DNA from: an uncultured Bacteroidota bacterium
GTDB lineage: Bacteria; Bacteroidota; Bacteroidia; Flavobacteriales; Flavobacteriaceae
Assembly (NCBI GenBank): GCA_903913315.1
Contig: CAIWKX010000115.1
Location: forward strand, 1-64,000
Length of the DNA: 64,000 bases
Reading direction: 5' to 3'
Positions 41,393 through 51,025 of the stretch are shown in pieces. Each line of letters opens with the position of its first letter. Position 1 is the stretch's first letter. The notes below the pieces were generated by a model, which worked only from the letters and a program-made list of their open reading frames with translations, ran no database searches and was not told where the DNA came from. The position numbers and the translations under genes were made by a program.

Positions 41393-43291
41393 ATGAGTGA
41401 CGCAATCAAACACGAATGTGGAATTGCACTTTTACGATTAAAGAAACCGTTAGCGTTTTACAAACAAAAATACGGTTCGGCTTTCTACGGAATACAGAAA
41501 ATGTATCTCTTAATGGAAAAACAACACAACCGTGGACAAGACGGCGCTGGTTTTGCTTCCATTAAATTAGATGTGGAACCCGGAGAACGATACATCAGTC
41601 GAGTGCGTTCTAATGATGCACAAGCGATCCAAGATGTCTTCAAGCAAATCAACGAACGCATCAACGAAGAAATGGCTTCTCATCCGGAATATGCTGATGA
41701 TGTAGCTGCTCAAAAAGCAAACATCCCCTATATTGGAGAATTATTTTTAGGGCATGTTCGTTATGGAACTTTTGGTAAAAATAGTATTGAAAGTGTGCAT
41801 CCATTTTTACGTCAAAACAATTGGATGCATCGAAATCTGATTGTTGCGGGAAACTTCAACATGACCAATGTTACCGAGCTTTTCAATAGTTTAGTAGAAT
41901 TAGGGCAACATCCAAAAGAAATGGCAGATACGGTAACCGTAATGGAAAAAATCGGACATTTTTTGGATGATGAGGTTACCGATTTGTATCACGAATGTAA
42001 ATTGAATGGATTATCAAAAAGAGAAGCTTCTCCTGTTATTGCTGAAAAACTGCAAATTGCTAAAATATTAAAAAGAGCTTCCAAAGGGTGGGATGGTGGT
42101 TATGCTATGGCTGGACTTTTTGGTCATGGTGATGCCTTTGTGTTTCGTGATCCTGCGGGAATTCGTCCAGCTTATTTCTATGAAGATGATGAAATTGTTG
42201 TTGTAGCTTCGGAAAGACCCGTTATTCAAACCGTATTCAATGTTCCATTTGAAAAAGTGCAAGAATTGCAACCCGGAAATGCTTTAATCATTAAGAAGAA
42301 CGGAAACGTTACCGAAGAAGAAATAATTGTACCCACTATTAAAAAAGCATGTTCTTTTGAAAGAATTTATTTTTCACGAGGAAGCGATGCCGAAATTTAT
42401 CAAGAGCGAAAAAATTTAGGAAAATTAATTCTTCCAGCTGTTCTCGAATCTATTGGAGATGATACTGATAATACTGTTTTCTCTTATATACCAAATACTG
42501 CGGAAACCTCCTTTTATGGAATGGTAGAAGCAGCACAAGATTTTTTAAATCAAAGAAAAAATCAATTTATTTTAAATAATAGAAAAACATTAACCAAAGA
42601 AAAATTAGAAGAAATACTTTCGGTTAAAATTAGAACTGAGAAAATCGCTATTAAGGACGCCAAACTAAGGACATTTATTACGGATGATAAAAACCGTGAT
42701 GAATTGGTAGCCCATGTTTATGATGTAACCTATGGAGTTATCAAACCAACTGATAATTTAGTGATTATTGATGATAGCATTGTTCGTGGGACTACATTAA
42801 AAATGAGTATCATTAAAATGATGGATCGATTGAATCCTAAGCGAATAGTTGTTGTTTCCTCGGCACCACAAATTCGATATCCAGATTGTTATGGTATTGA
42901 CATGGCAAAGTTGGAAGGACTAGTTGCCTTTCAAGCAGCAATTGAACTTTTAAAAGAGCAAAATCGCTATCATATTGTTGATGAAGTTTATAAAAAATGT
43001 AAAGCTCAAGAGAAGTTAAAAGACTCGGATGTAGTTAATTACGTTACAGAAATATATTCGCCATTTAGCGATACAGACATTTCCAATAAAATAGCGGAAT
43101 TACTAACTTCTGAAAGTATAAAAGCAGAAGTAAAAATTATTTTTCAATCTGTTGCTAACCTTCATATTGCTTGTCCGAAGAATTTAGGAGATTGGTACTT
43201 CACAGGTGACTATCCAACACCTGGAGGAAACCGAGTTGTAAACCGAGCATTTATGAATTTTTATGAAGGAAAAGATGCTAGAGCCTACTAA
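41393..43291 (+). CDS. Amidophosphoribosyltransferase-like protein (class II glutamine amidotransferase + PRTase)
   Basis: KHECGIALL, HNRGQDGAGFAS, GHVRYGTFG; VIIDDSIVRGTTLK PRPP motif; start at 41393 preferred over 41309, which lies in a terminator. Confidence 0.88.
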   Translation: MSDAIKHECGIALLRLKKPLAFYKQKYGSAFYGIQKMYLLMEKQHNRGQDGAGFASIKLDVEPGERYISRVRSNDAQAIQDVFKQINERINEEMASHPEYADDVAAQKANIPYIGELFLGHVRYGTFGKNSIESVHPFLRQNNWMHRNLIVAGNFNMTNVTELFNSLVELGQHPKEMADTVTVMEKIGHFLDDEVTDLYHECKLNGLSKREASPVIAEKLQIAKILKRASKGWDGGYAMAGLFGHGDAFVFRDPAGIRPAYFYEDDEIVVVASERPVIQTVFNVPFEKVQELQPGNALIIKKNGNVTEEEIIVPTIKKACSFERIYFSRGSDAEIYQERKNLGKLILPAVLESIGDDTDNTVFSYIPNTAETSFYGMVEAAQDFLNQRKNQFILNNRKTLTKEKLEEILSVKIRTEKIAIKDAKLRTFITDDKNRDELVAHVYDVTYGVIKPTDNLVIIDDSIVRGTTLKMSIIKMMDRLNPKRIVVVSSAPQIRYPDCYGIDMAKLEGLVAFQAAIELLKEQNRYHIVDEVYKKCKAQEKLKDSDVVNYVTEIYSPFSDTDISNKIAELLTSESIKAEVKIIFQSVANLHIACPKNLGDWYFTGDYPTPGGNRVVNRAFMNFYEGKDARAY

Positions 43292-43345
43292 AAATTAACA
43301 TTTTATGTAGTTTATCGATTATTGGTGTAATTCATCAATATTATT

Positions 43346-43376
43346 TTGTAACTAAATACAAGTCAGTATATCTTTG
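43346..43376 (+). promoter_or_regulatory. Promoter of sRNA candidate A (TTG-N20-TATCTTTG)
   Basis: TTG 43346-43348; TATCTTTG 43369-43376. Confidence 0.65.
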
Positions 43377-43380
43377 GAGA

Positions 43381-43451
43381 ACCATAGCATTAGTAGGTTA
43401 AGTTTATGGTAGATTTGGGGCAAAAAAGGTGAAAGAAATTTCACCTTTTTT
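43381..43451 (+). ncRNA. Candidate small RNA A (about 71 nt)
   Basis: 4 nt after -7 box; ACCATA/TATGGT 5' pairing; conserved 37-nt core; 13-bp terminator stem aaaaaaggtgaaa-gaaa-tttcacctttttt. Confidence 0.7.
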
Positions 43452-43553
43452 ATTTTCTATAAGTTCCACTTTCAAAATGGCGAATTCTACCCTCATTTGA
43501 CTATCATCCCAATATATTTCTCAATTTTTAAGATTATAAAACCACCATACTAT

Positions 43554-43561
43554 TATGTTTG
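43554..43561 (+). promoter_or_regulatory. -7 box of sRNA candidate B (TATGTTTG)
   Basis: TATGTTTG 4 nt before ACCATA; no good TTG -33 seen. Confidence 0.5.
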
Positions 43562-43565
43562 CAGT

Positions 43566-43640
43566 ACCATAGGATTTAGTAGGTTAAGTTTATGGTAGAT
43601 TTGGGGCAAAAAGGCGTTCGCAACCGCGGACGTCTTTTTA
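43566..43640 (+). ncRNA. Candidate small RNA B (about 74 nt), sibling of A
   Basis: Identical 37-nt core; 14-pair terminator stem aaaaaggcgttcgc-aacc-gcggacgtcttttt (2 G-U pairs). Confidence 0.7.
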
Positions 43641-43657
43641 AAATTCACACACACAAA

Positions 43658-43687
43658 AAAACCCGGTTGCACACACAACCGGGTTTT
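43658..43687. terminator. Terminator for sod (minus strand), likely bidirectional
   Basis: aaaacccggttg-cacaca-caaccgggtttt. Confidence 0.85.
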
Positions 43688-43706
43688 GAATTTTATAAAT
43701 TGACTA

Positions 43707-44312
43707 TTATTTAGCTTCGTTATATCTTCTAGACACTTCTGTCCAATTGATTACATTAAAGAAAGCTTCGATATAATCGGGACGACGATTTTGATAATGT
43801 AAGTAGTAGGCATGTTCCCAAACATCCATTCCTAAAATTGGAGTTCCTCCACAACCAATACCAGGCATTAAAGTATTGTCTTGATTTGGCGTTCCACAAA
43901 CTTCTAATTTACCATCTTTTATACAAAGCCAAGCCCAACCCGAACCAAATTGAGTAGCACCAGCTTTTGCAAAAGAAGCTTTGAATTCGTCAAACGAACC
44001 AAAATCTTTTTCAATAGCCGCTAATAATTCACCAGTAGGTAATCCACCACCGTTTGGAGACATTACAGTCCAGAACAAATTATGGTTAAAAAACCCACCA
44101 CCATTATTTCTAACAGCTGCTTTAGTCATATCTAAATTTTTTAGAATTTCTTCAATAGATTTTCCTTCCAAATCTGTTCCTGCAATTGCTGCATTCAAGT
44201 TAGTTGTATAAGCATTATGATGTTTTGAATGGTGAATTTCCATTGTTCTTGCATCAATATGTGGTTCTAACGCATCGTAAGCGTAAGGTAATTGCGGTAA
44301 TTCAAATGCCAT
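43707..44312 (-). CDS. Superoxide dismutase (Fe/Mn)
   Basis: [55 protein letters not shown]. Confidence 0.96.
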   Translation of the reverse strand: MAFELPQLPYAYDALEPHIDARTMEIHHSKHHNAYTTNLNAAIAGTDLEGKSIEEILKNLDMTKAAVRNNGGGFFNHNLFWTVMSPNGGGLPTGELLAAIEKDFGSFDEFKASFAKAGATQFGSGWAWLCIKDGKLEVCGTPNQDNTLMPGIGCGGTPILGMDVWEHAYYLHYQNRRPDYIEAFFNVINWTEVSRRYNEAK

Positions 44313-44425
44313 GATATTTTTGTTTAAGTTATTACTAAAATTGATTTCAAATTTATACATTTATCTTTGTAAAAGAAAATACTTTTTTTACATAATTCCA
44401 TTGAAAAAACCTATTATAGAGCTAA

Positions 44426-44947
44426 ATGACATTTGATATACAGCCCAAGCATTTGCAAAACGAACTTATAAAACTAGTTCCACTTCATGAAAATGATTTT
44501 GAAGAATTGTATGAAGTAGCTTCCGATCCTTTAGTTTGGGAACAGCATCCTAATAAATTGCGTTATCAAAGAGCTATTTTTCAGAATTTCTTTCAAGGAG
44601 CTATTGCATCTAGAGGCGCTTTTTTTGTTCGAGACGCCGAGACCAATGAAGCTATTGGCAGTAGCCGATTTTATGATTATGATGAAAAAAACAATTCCAT
44701 TTTGATTGGTTATACCTTTATGGCAAGAAAATATTGGGGAAAAGATTACAATAAAGCTTTGAAAAAAGTCATGATGGACTATGTTTTTCAATATGTAGAC
44801 ACCATTTATTTTCACATTGGAGCCACTAATATTCGTTCACAAAAAGCTATTGAAAAAATAGGCGCAATAAAAATTGATGCAATTGAAGTTACCTATTACG
44901 GAGAAGCGTCTAAATTGAATTATATTTATCGAATTAATAAAAAATAA
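44426..44947 (+). CDS. GNAT-family N-acetyltransferase
   Basis: LVPLHENDFEELYEVASDP; GYTFMARKYWGKDYNKALK; NIRSQKAIEKIGA. Confidence 0.88.
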   Translation: MTFDIQPKHLQNELIKLVPLHENDFEELYEVASDPLVWEQHPNKLRYQRAIFQNFFQGAIASRGAFFVRDAETNEAIGSSRFYDYDEKNNSILIGYTFMARKYWGKDYNKALKKVMMDYVFQYVDTIYFHIGATNIRSQKAIEKIGAIKIDAIEVTYYGEASKLNYIYRINKK

Positions 44948-47900
44948 ATGCAAAAACCAGCTTTCTCTATCTATGATGCCTCTGCGGGATCAGGTAAAAC
45001 CTATACTTTGGTAAAAGAATATCTCAAAATCATTCTTTTGTCCAAAAAGCAAGATGCATATCGCAACATTCTGGCGATTACTTTTACTAACAAAGCTGTT
45101 CACGAAATGAAAAGTCGAGTGGTAGAAAGTTTGTCTGAATTTGCTAAAGAAAGTCCTTCTGATAAAGCATCGAATTTGATGCAAATCATTAGTTCTGAAA
45201 CAGGATTAAGTTTGTTTGATATTAAAGAAAAAGCAAAAAGCATTATTAAAAATTTGATTCATAATTATGCTGCTTTTGATATTTCTACTATTGATAAATT
45301 CACTCACAAAGTCATTCGAGCCTTTGCTCATGATTTGAATTTACCTATAACATTTGATGTTTCTCTTGATACAGAAAACCTTTTAACCGAAGCAGTTGAT
45401 GCCATTATTGCTCAAGCTGGAGAAGATGAAACATTAACCAATCTTCTTGTGAATTTCACAATGGAAAAAACCGACGATGATAAATCTTGGGATGTTTCGC
45501 GTGAAATCATGGAAACAGGCAAATTAATTTTAAACGAAAACAATCGCGAAGAAATAAGTCATTTCAATAATAAATCGATTGCTGAATTTGTTGAAATTAA
45601 GAATAAACTAGTTGAATTTTGTAAAGAAATAGAAGTTGAAACCATTGCTCAAGCCACAGATGCATTGCTTTTGATTGAAAAAAATGGCATTGATTTAAAA
45701 TCGTTTTCAAGAGGAACTTTCCCAAATCATTTGATTAAAATTAAAGAAGGGAAGTTCAATCCAAATAACAAAATGTTTTATGAATTTGACGATATTCAAA
45801 TAAATAGTAAAGCATCTGATGGAGCAATAATCGAAAGTATTATCCCTGAATTATTGTCAATATTAAAATCGATTTATACCAAATTTGAAAAGAAAAATTT
45901 CTACGAAGCTTTCTTGAAAAATATTACGCCACTTTCGTTGATGAATACGTTGAGCAATAAATTGCAAGACATTCAAAAAGAACAAAATATACTTTCCATA
46001 ACAGAATTCAATAAATTAATTAACGAGCAAATTCAAAACCAGCCGGCGCCTTTTATTTATGAGCGGTTAGGTGAAAAATACAAGCATTTTTTTATTGACG
46101 AATTTCAAGATACTTCTGAAATGCAATGGCAGAATTTAATTCCGCTTATTGATAATGCACTTTCGAGCGAAGATTTAGATGGAACTCGTGGTTCGTTACT
46201 GATTGTAGGTGATCCAAAACAGTCAATTTACCGTTGGCGTGGTGGAAAAGCAGAGCAATTTATTGAATTAAGCAAAAATGAAAACCCATTTGTAAACCCT
46301 GAAAAGGAGCTTTTCCCATTAGGAACTAATTGGAGAAGTTATGAGAATGTCATCGACTTTAATAATAATTTTTTCAAATTTTTAGCTTCAAAATTTGCAA
46401 ATAGTAACTATAAAGATTTATATGAAAATCATTCTCATCAAGAATTTAACTCGAAAAAAGGAGGTTATGTAAATATTAGTTTTATTCCGAAAATTGACAA
46501 AGAAGAAGTTTCAGATGAAGATAGTTTAGATAAAAACGATTTGTACTTGGAAGCTACTTTAAATACAATTGTGAAAGTAAAAGCGAATGGATTTAGTTAT
46601 AAAGACATTGTCATTCTAACCCGAAATAAAAAACCAGGAACCGCTATTGCTAATCATTTAATTGAAAATGGAATTCCTATAGTTTCTTCTGAAAGTTTGT
46701 TACTAGGTGCGTCTTCGGAAGTGCAAACTTGTATTTATATATTACGCTATTTAAAAAACATAAATGATTTAGAGTCGAAAGCTAATTTCTTGTATTATAT
46801 AGCTAAAAATTTACAGCAAAAATTACCTGTTCACGATTTTATCGCCAAAGGAATGGAATTGAAAAACGAATTGGAATTTCAAAATTGGTTGACTGAAATT
46901 GATGTTGATTTTCCTTTTCAAAGCCTCAGAAAGAAAGCGCTTTATGAAGCGACAGAAATCATAATTTCAAAAGTGATTCCAATAGAAAAGCGAAATGCTT
47001 ATGTGCAATATTTCTTGGATTTGATTTTGGAACATGACTTAAAAAAACAATCTGGAATTTCCGATTTTCTTACTTATTGGGAAAACAATTCTGAAAAATT
47101 AAGCATTCCATCACCTGAAGGAAGTGATGCGGTTCGAATTATGACCATTCATAAATCCAAAGGGTTGGAATTTCCTGTAGTGATATTTCCTTTTGCAGAA
47201 CAAAACTATTCGCAAAACTTAGGTGATAAAATTTGGATTGCTGCCAATGAAGCACAAATTGGTTTGCCAAAAGCATTGGTTTCAAAAAATGCAGCTGTCG
47301 AGAATTTTGGAGAAGAAGCATCGTTAGTTTATCTTCAGAAAAAAGAAGAAGATTTGTTGGACAACATTAATGTTTTATATGTTGCATTGACCCGTGCCGA
47401 AGAACAATTATATATAATTTCGGGATTGGTTTCTGAAAACAGTAAAGGTGAATTACCAAATAATATGGCGACTTTCTTTATAGAATTTTTATCAAGTAAA
47501 TTTAAGGAAGAACAATTGCAATATGAATTTGGGTCATCAGAAAAAAATTCAATTACAAAAGAAGTAGTTTCTAATGCATTAACTATTCCTCAACTTTCGC
47601 AAACATTACATCCAAAAAACATCAAAATTGCACAACGCGAAAGTGTGATGTGGAATACCAAACAACAAAAAGCGATTGAATTCGGGAACATCATTCATGA
47701 AATCTTAGCCTTTATAAAAACTAAAAACGACATCGATTTGGCAATAACCAAAGCTATCGAAAATGGATTAATCATTTCCCATCAAAGAGAAGCAGTTTTG
47801 GCAACAATTTCAGCAATTGTTACTCACAAAGAACTGACCGATTATTTTTCGGAAGAACATAAAGTAATGAACGAACAAACCATCATTCAAAAACAAGGAA

Positions 47901-48097
47901 ATATTGTAAAACCCGATAGAATGTCGGTTTCGAAAGATAAAAAGGTATTTCTTTTAGATTATAAAACCGGTCAGCATTTACCAAAACACAAAACACAATT
48001 AGAAAACTATCAGAAGACTATCGAAGATATGGGTTATAAAGTGGAGAAAAAGTCACTGATATATATAGGGGAAGAAATTGAAGTGTTACATTTGTAG
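44948..48097 (+). CDS. UvrD/Rep-family helicase with C-terminal PD-(D/E)XK nuclease (RecB/AddA-like)
   Basis: YDASAGSGKTYTLVKEYLK Walker A; FIDEFQDTSEMQW; DPKQSIYRWRGG; KKVFLLDYKTG. Confidence 0.92.
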   Translation: MQKPAFSIYDASAGSGKTYTLVKEYLKIILLSKKQDAYRNILAITFTNKAVHEMKSRVVESLSEFAKESPSDKASNLMQIISSETGLSLFDIKEKAKSIIKNLIHNYAAFDISTIDKFTHKVIRAFAHDLNLPITFDVSLDTENLLTEAVDAIIAQAGEDETLTNLLVNFTMEKTDDDKSWDVSREIMETGKLILNENNREEISHFNNKSIAEFVEIKNKLVEFCKEIEVETIAQATDALLLIEKNGIDLKSFSRGTFPNHLIKIKEGKFNPNNKMFYEFDDIQINSKASDGAIIESIIPELLSILKSIYTKFEKKNFYEAFLKNITPLSLMNTLSNKLQDIQKEQNILSITEFNKLINEQIQNQPAPFIYERLGEKYKHFFIDEFQDTSEMQWQNLIPLIDNALSSEDLDGTRGSLLIVGDPKQSIYRWRGGKAEQFIELSKNENPFVNPEKELFPLGTNWRSYENVIDFNNNFFKFLASKFANSNYKDLYENHSHQEFNSKKGGYVNISFIPKIDKEEVSDEDSLDKNDLYLEATLNTIVKVKANGFSYKDIVILTRNKKPGTAIANHLIENGIPIVSSESLLLGASSEVQTCIYILRYLKNINDLESKANFLYYIAKNLQQKLPVHDFIAKGMELKNELEFQNWLTEIDVDFPFQSLRKKALYEATEIIISKVIPIEKRNAYVQYFLDLILEHDLKKQSGISDFLTYWENNSEKLSIPSPEGSDAVRIMTIHKSKGLEFPVVIFPFAEQNYSQNLGDKIWIAANEAQIGLPKALVSKNAAVENFGEEASLVYLQKKEEDLLDNINVLYVALTRAEEQLYIISGLVSENSKGELPNNMATFFIEFLSSKFKEEQLQYEFGSSEKNSITKEVVSNALTIPQLSQTLHPKNIKIAQRESVMWNTKQQKAIEFGNIIHEILAFIKTKNDIDLAITKAIENGLIISHQREAVLATISAIVTHKELTDYFSEEHKVMNEQTIIQKQGNIVKPDRMSVSKDKKVFLLDYKTGQHLPKHKTQLENYQKTIEDMGYKVEKKSLIYIGEEIEVLHL

Positions 48098-48261
48098 AAA
48101 TTTAGAAAATAGAATACAGAACAAAGAAAATAGACTCTGCACATTCAAATTATTGCAATAAAACTAAGATTTTACATTCGTGAAAATTTGTGCAAATCGT
48201 GGCAAAAGAAAAGCTTCGAGACTTCGAGTCTTCGTGGCAAATAAACAAACAAACTAATACT

Positions 48262-49452
48262 ATGTACGGAAAAATTCAACAACACTTACAAAATGAATTA
48301 AATACTATTGAACAAAATGGTATTTTCAAAAAAGAACGCGTTATTACGTCTCCACAAGGGGCAGAAATTACTGTTAATGGAGTAACAGTTTTAAACTTTT
48401 GTGCCAACAACTATTTAGGATTATCATCGCATCCTGAAGTAATCCAAGCTGCGAAAGATGCTTTAGATTCGCACGGATTTGGAATGTCGTCTGTGCGTTT
48501 CATTTGTGGCACACAAGATATTCACAAAACATTAGAACAAAAGATTGCTAATTTTTATGGAACCGAAGACACTATATTATATGCAGCAGCATTTGATGCT
48601 AATGGTGGCGTTTTTGAACCATTATTAGGAGAAGAAGATTGCATAATTTCTGATTCTTTAAATCACGCTTCCATTATTGACGGAGTTCGTTTGTGTAAAG
48701 CGGCACGTTATCGTTATGAAAATTCCAATATGGAAGATTTAGAACAGCAACTGATTAAAGCAACAGCAGCAGGTCACCGATTCAAGTTGATTGTAACTGA
48801 TGGAGTATTTTCAATGGATGGATTAGTTGCGCCATTAGATAAAATCTGTGATTTGGCTGATGAATATGATGCACTAGTAATGGTCGATGAATGTCATGCG
48901 GCAGGTTTTATTGGTGCCACAGGAAAAGGAACCTTAGAAGCCAAAGGAGTAATGGGACGTGTGGATATCATAACCGGTACATTGGGGAAAGCACTTGGAG
49001 GTGCTATGGGAGGCTATACCACTGCGAAAAAAGAAGTAATTGAGATTTTACGTCAACGTTCGAGACCTTATCTTTTTTCAAACTCTTTAGCACCCGCTAT
49101 TGTTGGGGCCTCTATTAAAGTGTTTGAACTTTTAGAAAAAGACACTACTTTACGGGATAAGCTGGAATGGAATACTAATTATTTTAAGCAAGGATTAAGG
49201 GGAGCAGGGATTGATTTTATAGATGGTGATTCAGCAATAGTTCCTGTAATGTTGTATGATGCTAAATTATCTCAAATAATGGCAGATGAACTACTTAAAA
49301 AGGGAATTTATGTGATTGGATTCTTCTATCCAGTAGTTCCAAAAGAGAAGGCAAGAATTAGAGTACAGCTTTCGGCAGCACATACTAAAGAGCATTTAGA
49401 CAAAGCAATACAAGCGTTTACAGAAGTAGGTAAGTCTCTAGAAATCATATAA
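48262..49452 (+). CDS. kbl: Glycine C-acetyltransferase (2-amino-3-ketobutyrate CoA ligase)
   Basis: [45 protein letters not shown]. Confidence 0.93.
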   Translation: MYGKIQQHLQNELNTIEQNGIFKKERVITSPQGAEITVNGVTVLNFCANNYLGLSSHPEVIQAAKDALDSHGFGMSSVRFICGTQDIHKTLEQKIANFYGTEDTILYAAAFDANGGVFEPLLGEEDCIISDSLNHASIIDGVRLCKAARYRYENSNMEDLEQQLIKATAAGHRFKLIVTDGVFSMDGLVAPLDKICDLADEYDALVMVDECHAAGFIGATGKGTLEAKGVMGRVDIITGTLGKALGGAMGGYTTAKKEVIEILRQRSRPYLFSNSLAPAIVGASIKVFELLEKDTTLRDKLEWNTNYFKQGLRGAGIDFIDGDSAIVPVMLYDAKLSQIMADELLKKGIYVIGFFYPVVPKEKARIRVQLSAAHTKEHLDKAIQAFTEVGKSLEII

Positions 49453-49540
49453 TGTAGAATTTTGCCTACAACATTTTGATAATTCAATAATAGGTATTAC
49501 TTTTGCGCCATTATATCTTTATAATCTAACAAAATTAAGT

Positions 49541-50962
49541 ATGAAACATCTTAACAAATTAATTGCTTTATTGATGCTTTTGGGATTAAGTTCTCAAGCG
49601 CAAGACAGTGACAACACATGGGCTATCTCGTTTGGAGCAAACGCAGTAGACGGAGGCAGAGTAAGTGCTGCATCAAGTATTAAAAATCAATTTTCTCAGT
49701 ATTTTGACCAAAAAACGTATTGGAGTATTATTCCTTCAGTATCTTATGTAAATGTTTCGAAATACGTTGGAGACAACTTCTCTTTTGGGATTACAGGTTC
49801 TGTAAACAAAATGACTAAGTTTGTTGGTGATGGGATTTATGATCCAGCATCTAACACAAACAGTTATCCTATTGTTAACACAGGAGATTTAATGTATTAT
49901 GGTATTGATGGAGTTATTAAATATAGCTTTATGAATATGATCAAATCTAAAGTTATTGATCCATCTCTTCACATTGGTGGTGGATATACTTGGTTAGGTG
50001 ATGCTTCTGCAGGAACTGTTAATGGAGGTTTAGGATTAACTTTTTGGTTATCTAAACAAGTAGGTTTGTCTTTACAATCTACTTACAAACATTCATTTGA
50101 TGATACAAGAGTTCCTAATGTAGATGTTCCTTCACACATGCAACATTTTGTAGGTATTACTTTCAAATTTGGAGCTAAAGATACTGATGGTGATGGAATT
50201 TATGACAAATATGATGCTTGTCCTGAAGTTGCTGGTCCAAAAGAATTTAATGGTTGTCCAGATTCAGACGGTGATAAAATTATTGATAAAGATGATGCTT
50301 GTCCAAATGAAGCTGGTTTAGCTGCATTCAATGGTTGTCCTGATACAGATGGAGACGGTGTTCCAGATAAAGATGATGCTTGTCCAGATGTTGCTGGTTT
50401 AAAAGCTTTAGGTGGATGTCCTGACAAAGATGGAGATGGAATTGCTGACAAAGATGATAAATGTCCAGATGTTAAAGGACCAAAAGAAAACGCAGGTTGT
50501 CCTTGGCCAGATAGAGATGGAGATGGAGTTCTTGACAAAGATGATAAATGTCCAGACGTTAAAGGTCCAGCTTCTAACAATGGTTGTCCAATACCAGAAC
50601 CAACAGAAGAGGCTATTAAAAAATTGAATGAGTATGCTAAAACTATCTTGTTTGATACAGGAAAATTCTCTTTCCAAAAACAAACATTGCCAGTTTTACA
50701 ATCAATTTCTGCTATTTTAAAAGAATATCCAACTTCTAAATTCAGTATTGAAGGTCATACAGATAATTCAGGTAAAGCAGATGCTAACCTAAAATTATCT
50801 GAAGAAAGAGCTGCTGCAGTTAAAAATTATTTAGTTGAAAATGGAATTGCTGCTGATAGATTAACATCTTCAGGATATGGTCAAACAAAACCAATCGATT
50901 CTAATAAAACTAAAGCTGGTAAAGCTAACAACAGAAGAGTTGAAGTGAAATTAGTAAAATAA
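49541..50962 (+). CDS. OmpA-family outer membrane protein with thrombospondin type 3 repeats
   Basis: [19 protein letters not shown] repeats; [34 protein letters not shown]. Confidence 0.95.
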   Translation: MKHLNKLIALLMLLGLSSQAQDSDNTWAISFGANAVDGGRVSAASSIKNQFSQYFDQKTYWSIIPSVSYVNVSKYVGDNFSFGITGSVNKMTKFVGDGIYDPASNTNSYPIVNTGDLMYYGIDGVIKYSFMNMIKSKVIDPSLHIGGGYTWLGDASAGTVNGGLGLTFWLSKQVGLSLQSTYKHSFDDTRVPNVDVPSHMQHFVGITFKFGAKDTDGDGIYDKYDACPEVAGPKEFNGCPDSDGDKIIDKDDACPNEAGLAAFNGCPDTDGDGVPDKDDACPDVAGLKALGGCPDKDGDGIADKDDKCPDVKGPKENAGCPWPDRDGDGVLDKDDKCPDVKGPASNNGCPIPEPTEEAIKKLNEYAKTILFDTGKFSFQKQTLPVLQSISAILKEYPTSKFSIEGHTDNSGKADANLKLSEERAAAVKNYLVENGIAADRLTSSGYGQTKPIDSNKTKAGKANNRRVEVKLVK

Positions 50963-51025
50963 TTTCTTTTAAAATATTTTCAAGAAAACGCTCCGAATTT
51001 CGGGGCGTTTTTTTATATTTATCAA

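Noticed and set aside
43658-43687. Third small RNA terminator in the sRNA cluster
   Set aside because: It has no copy of the 37-nt core and is best explained as the sod terminator.
50200-50683. Minus-strand and alternative-frame ORFs across the OmpA gene
   Set aside because: Shadow ORFs generated by the repetitive thrombospondin type 3 (DxDGDG) coding sequence.
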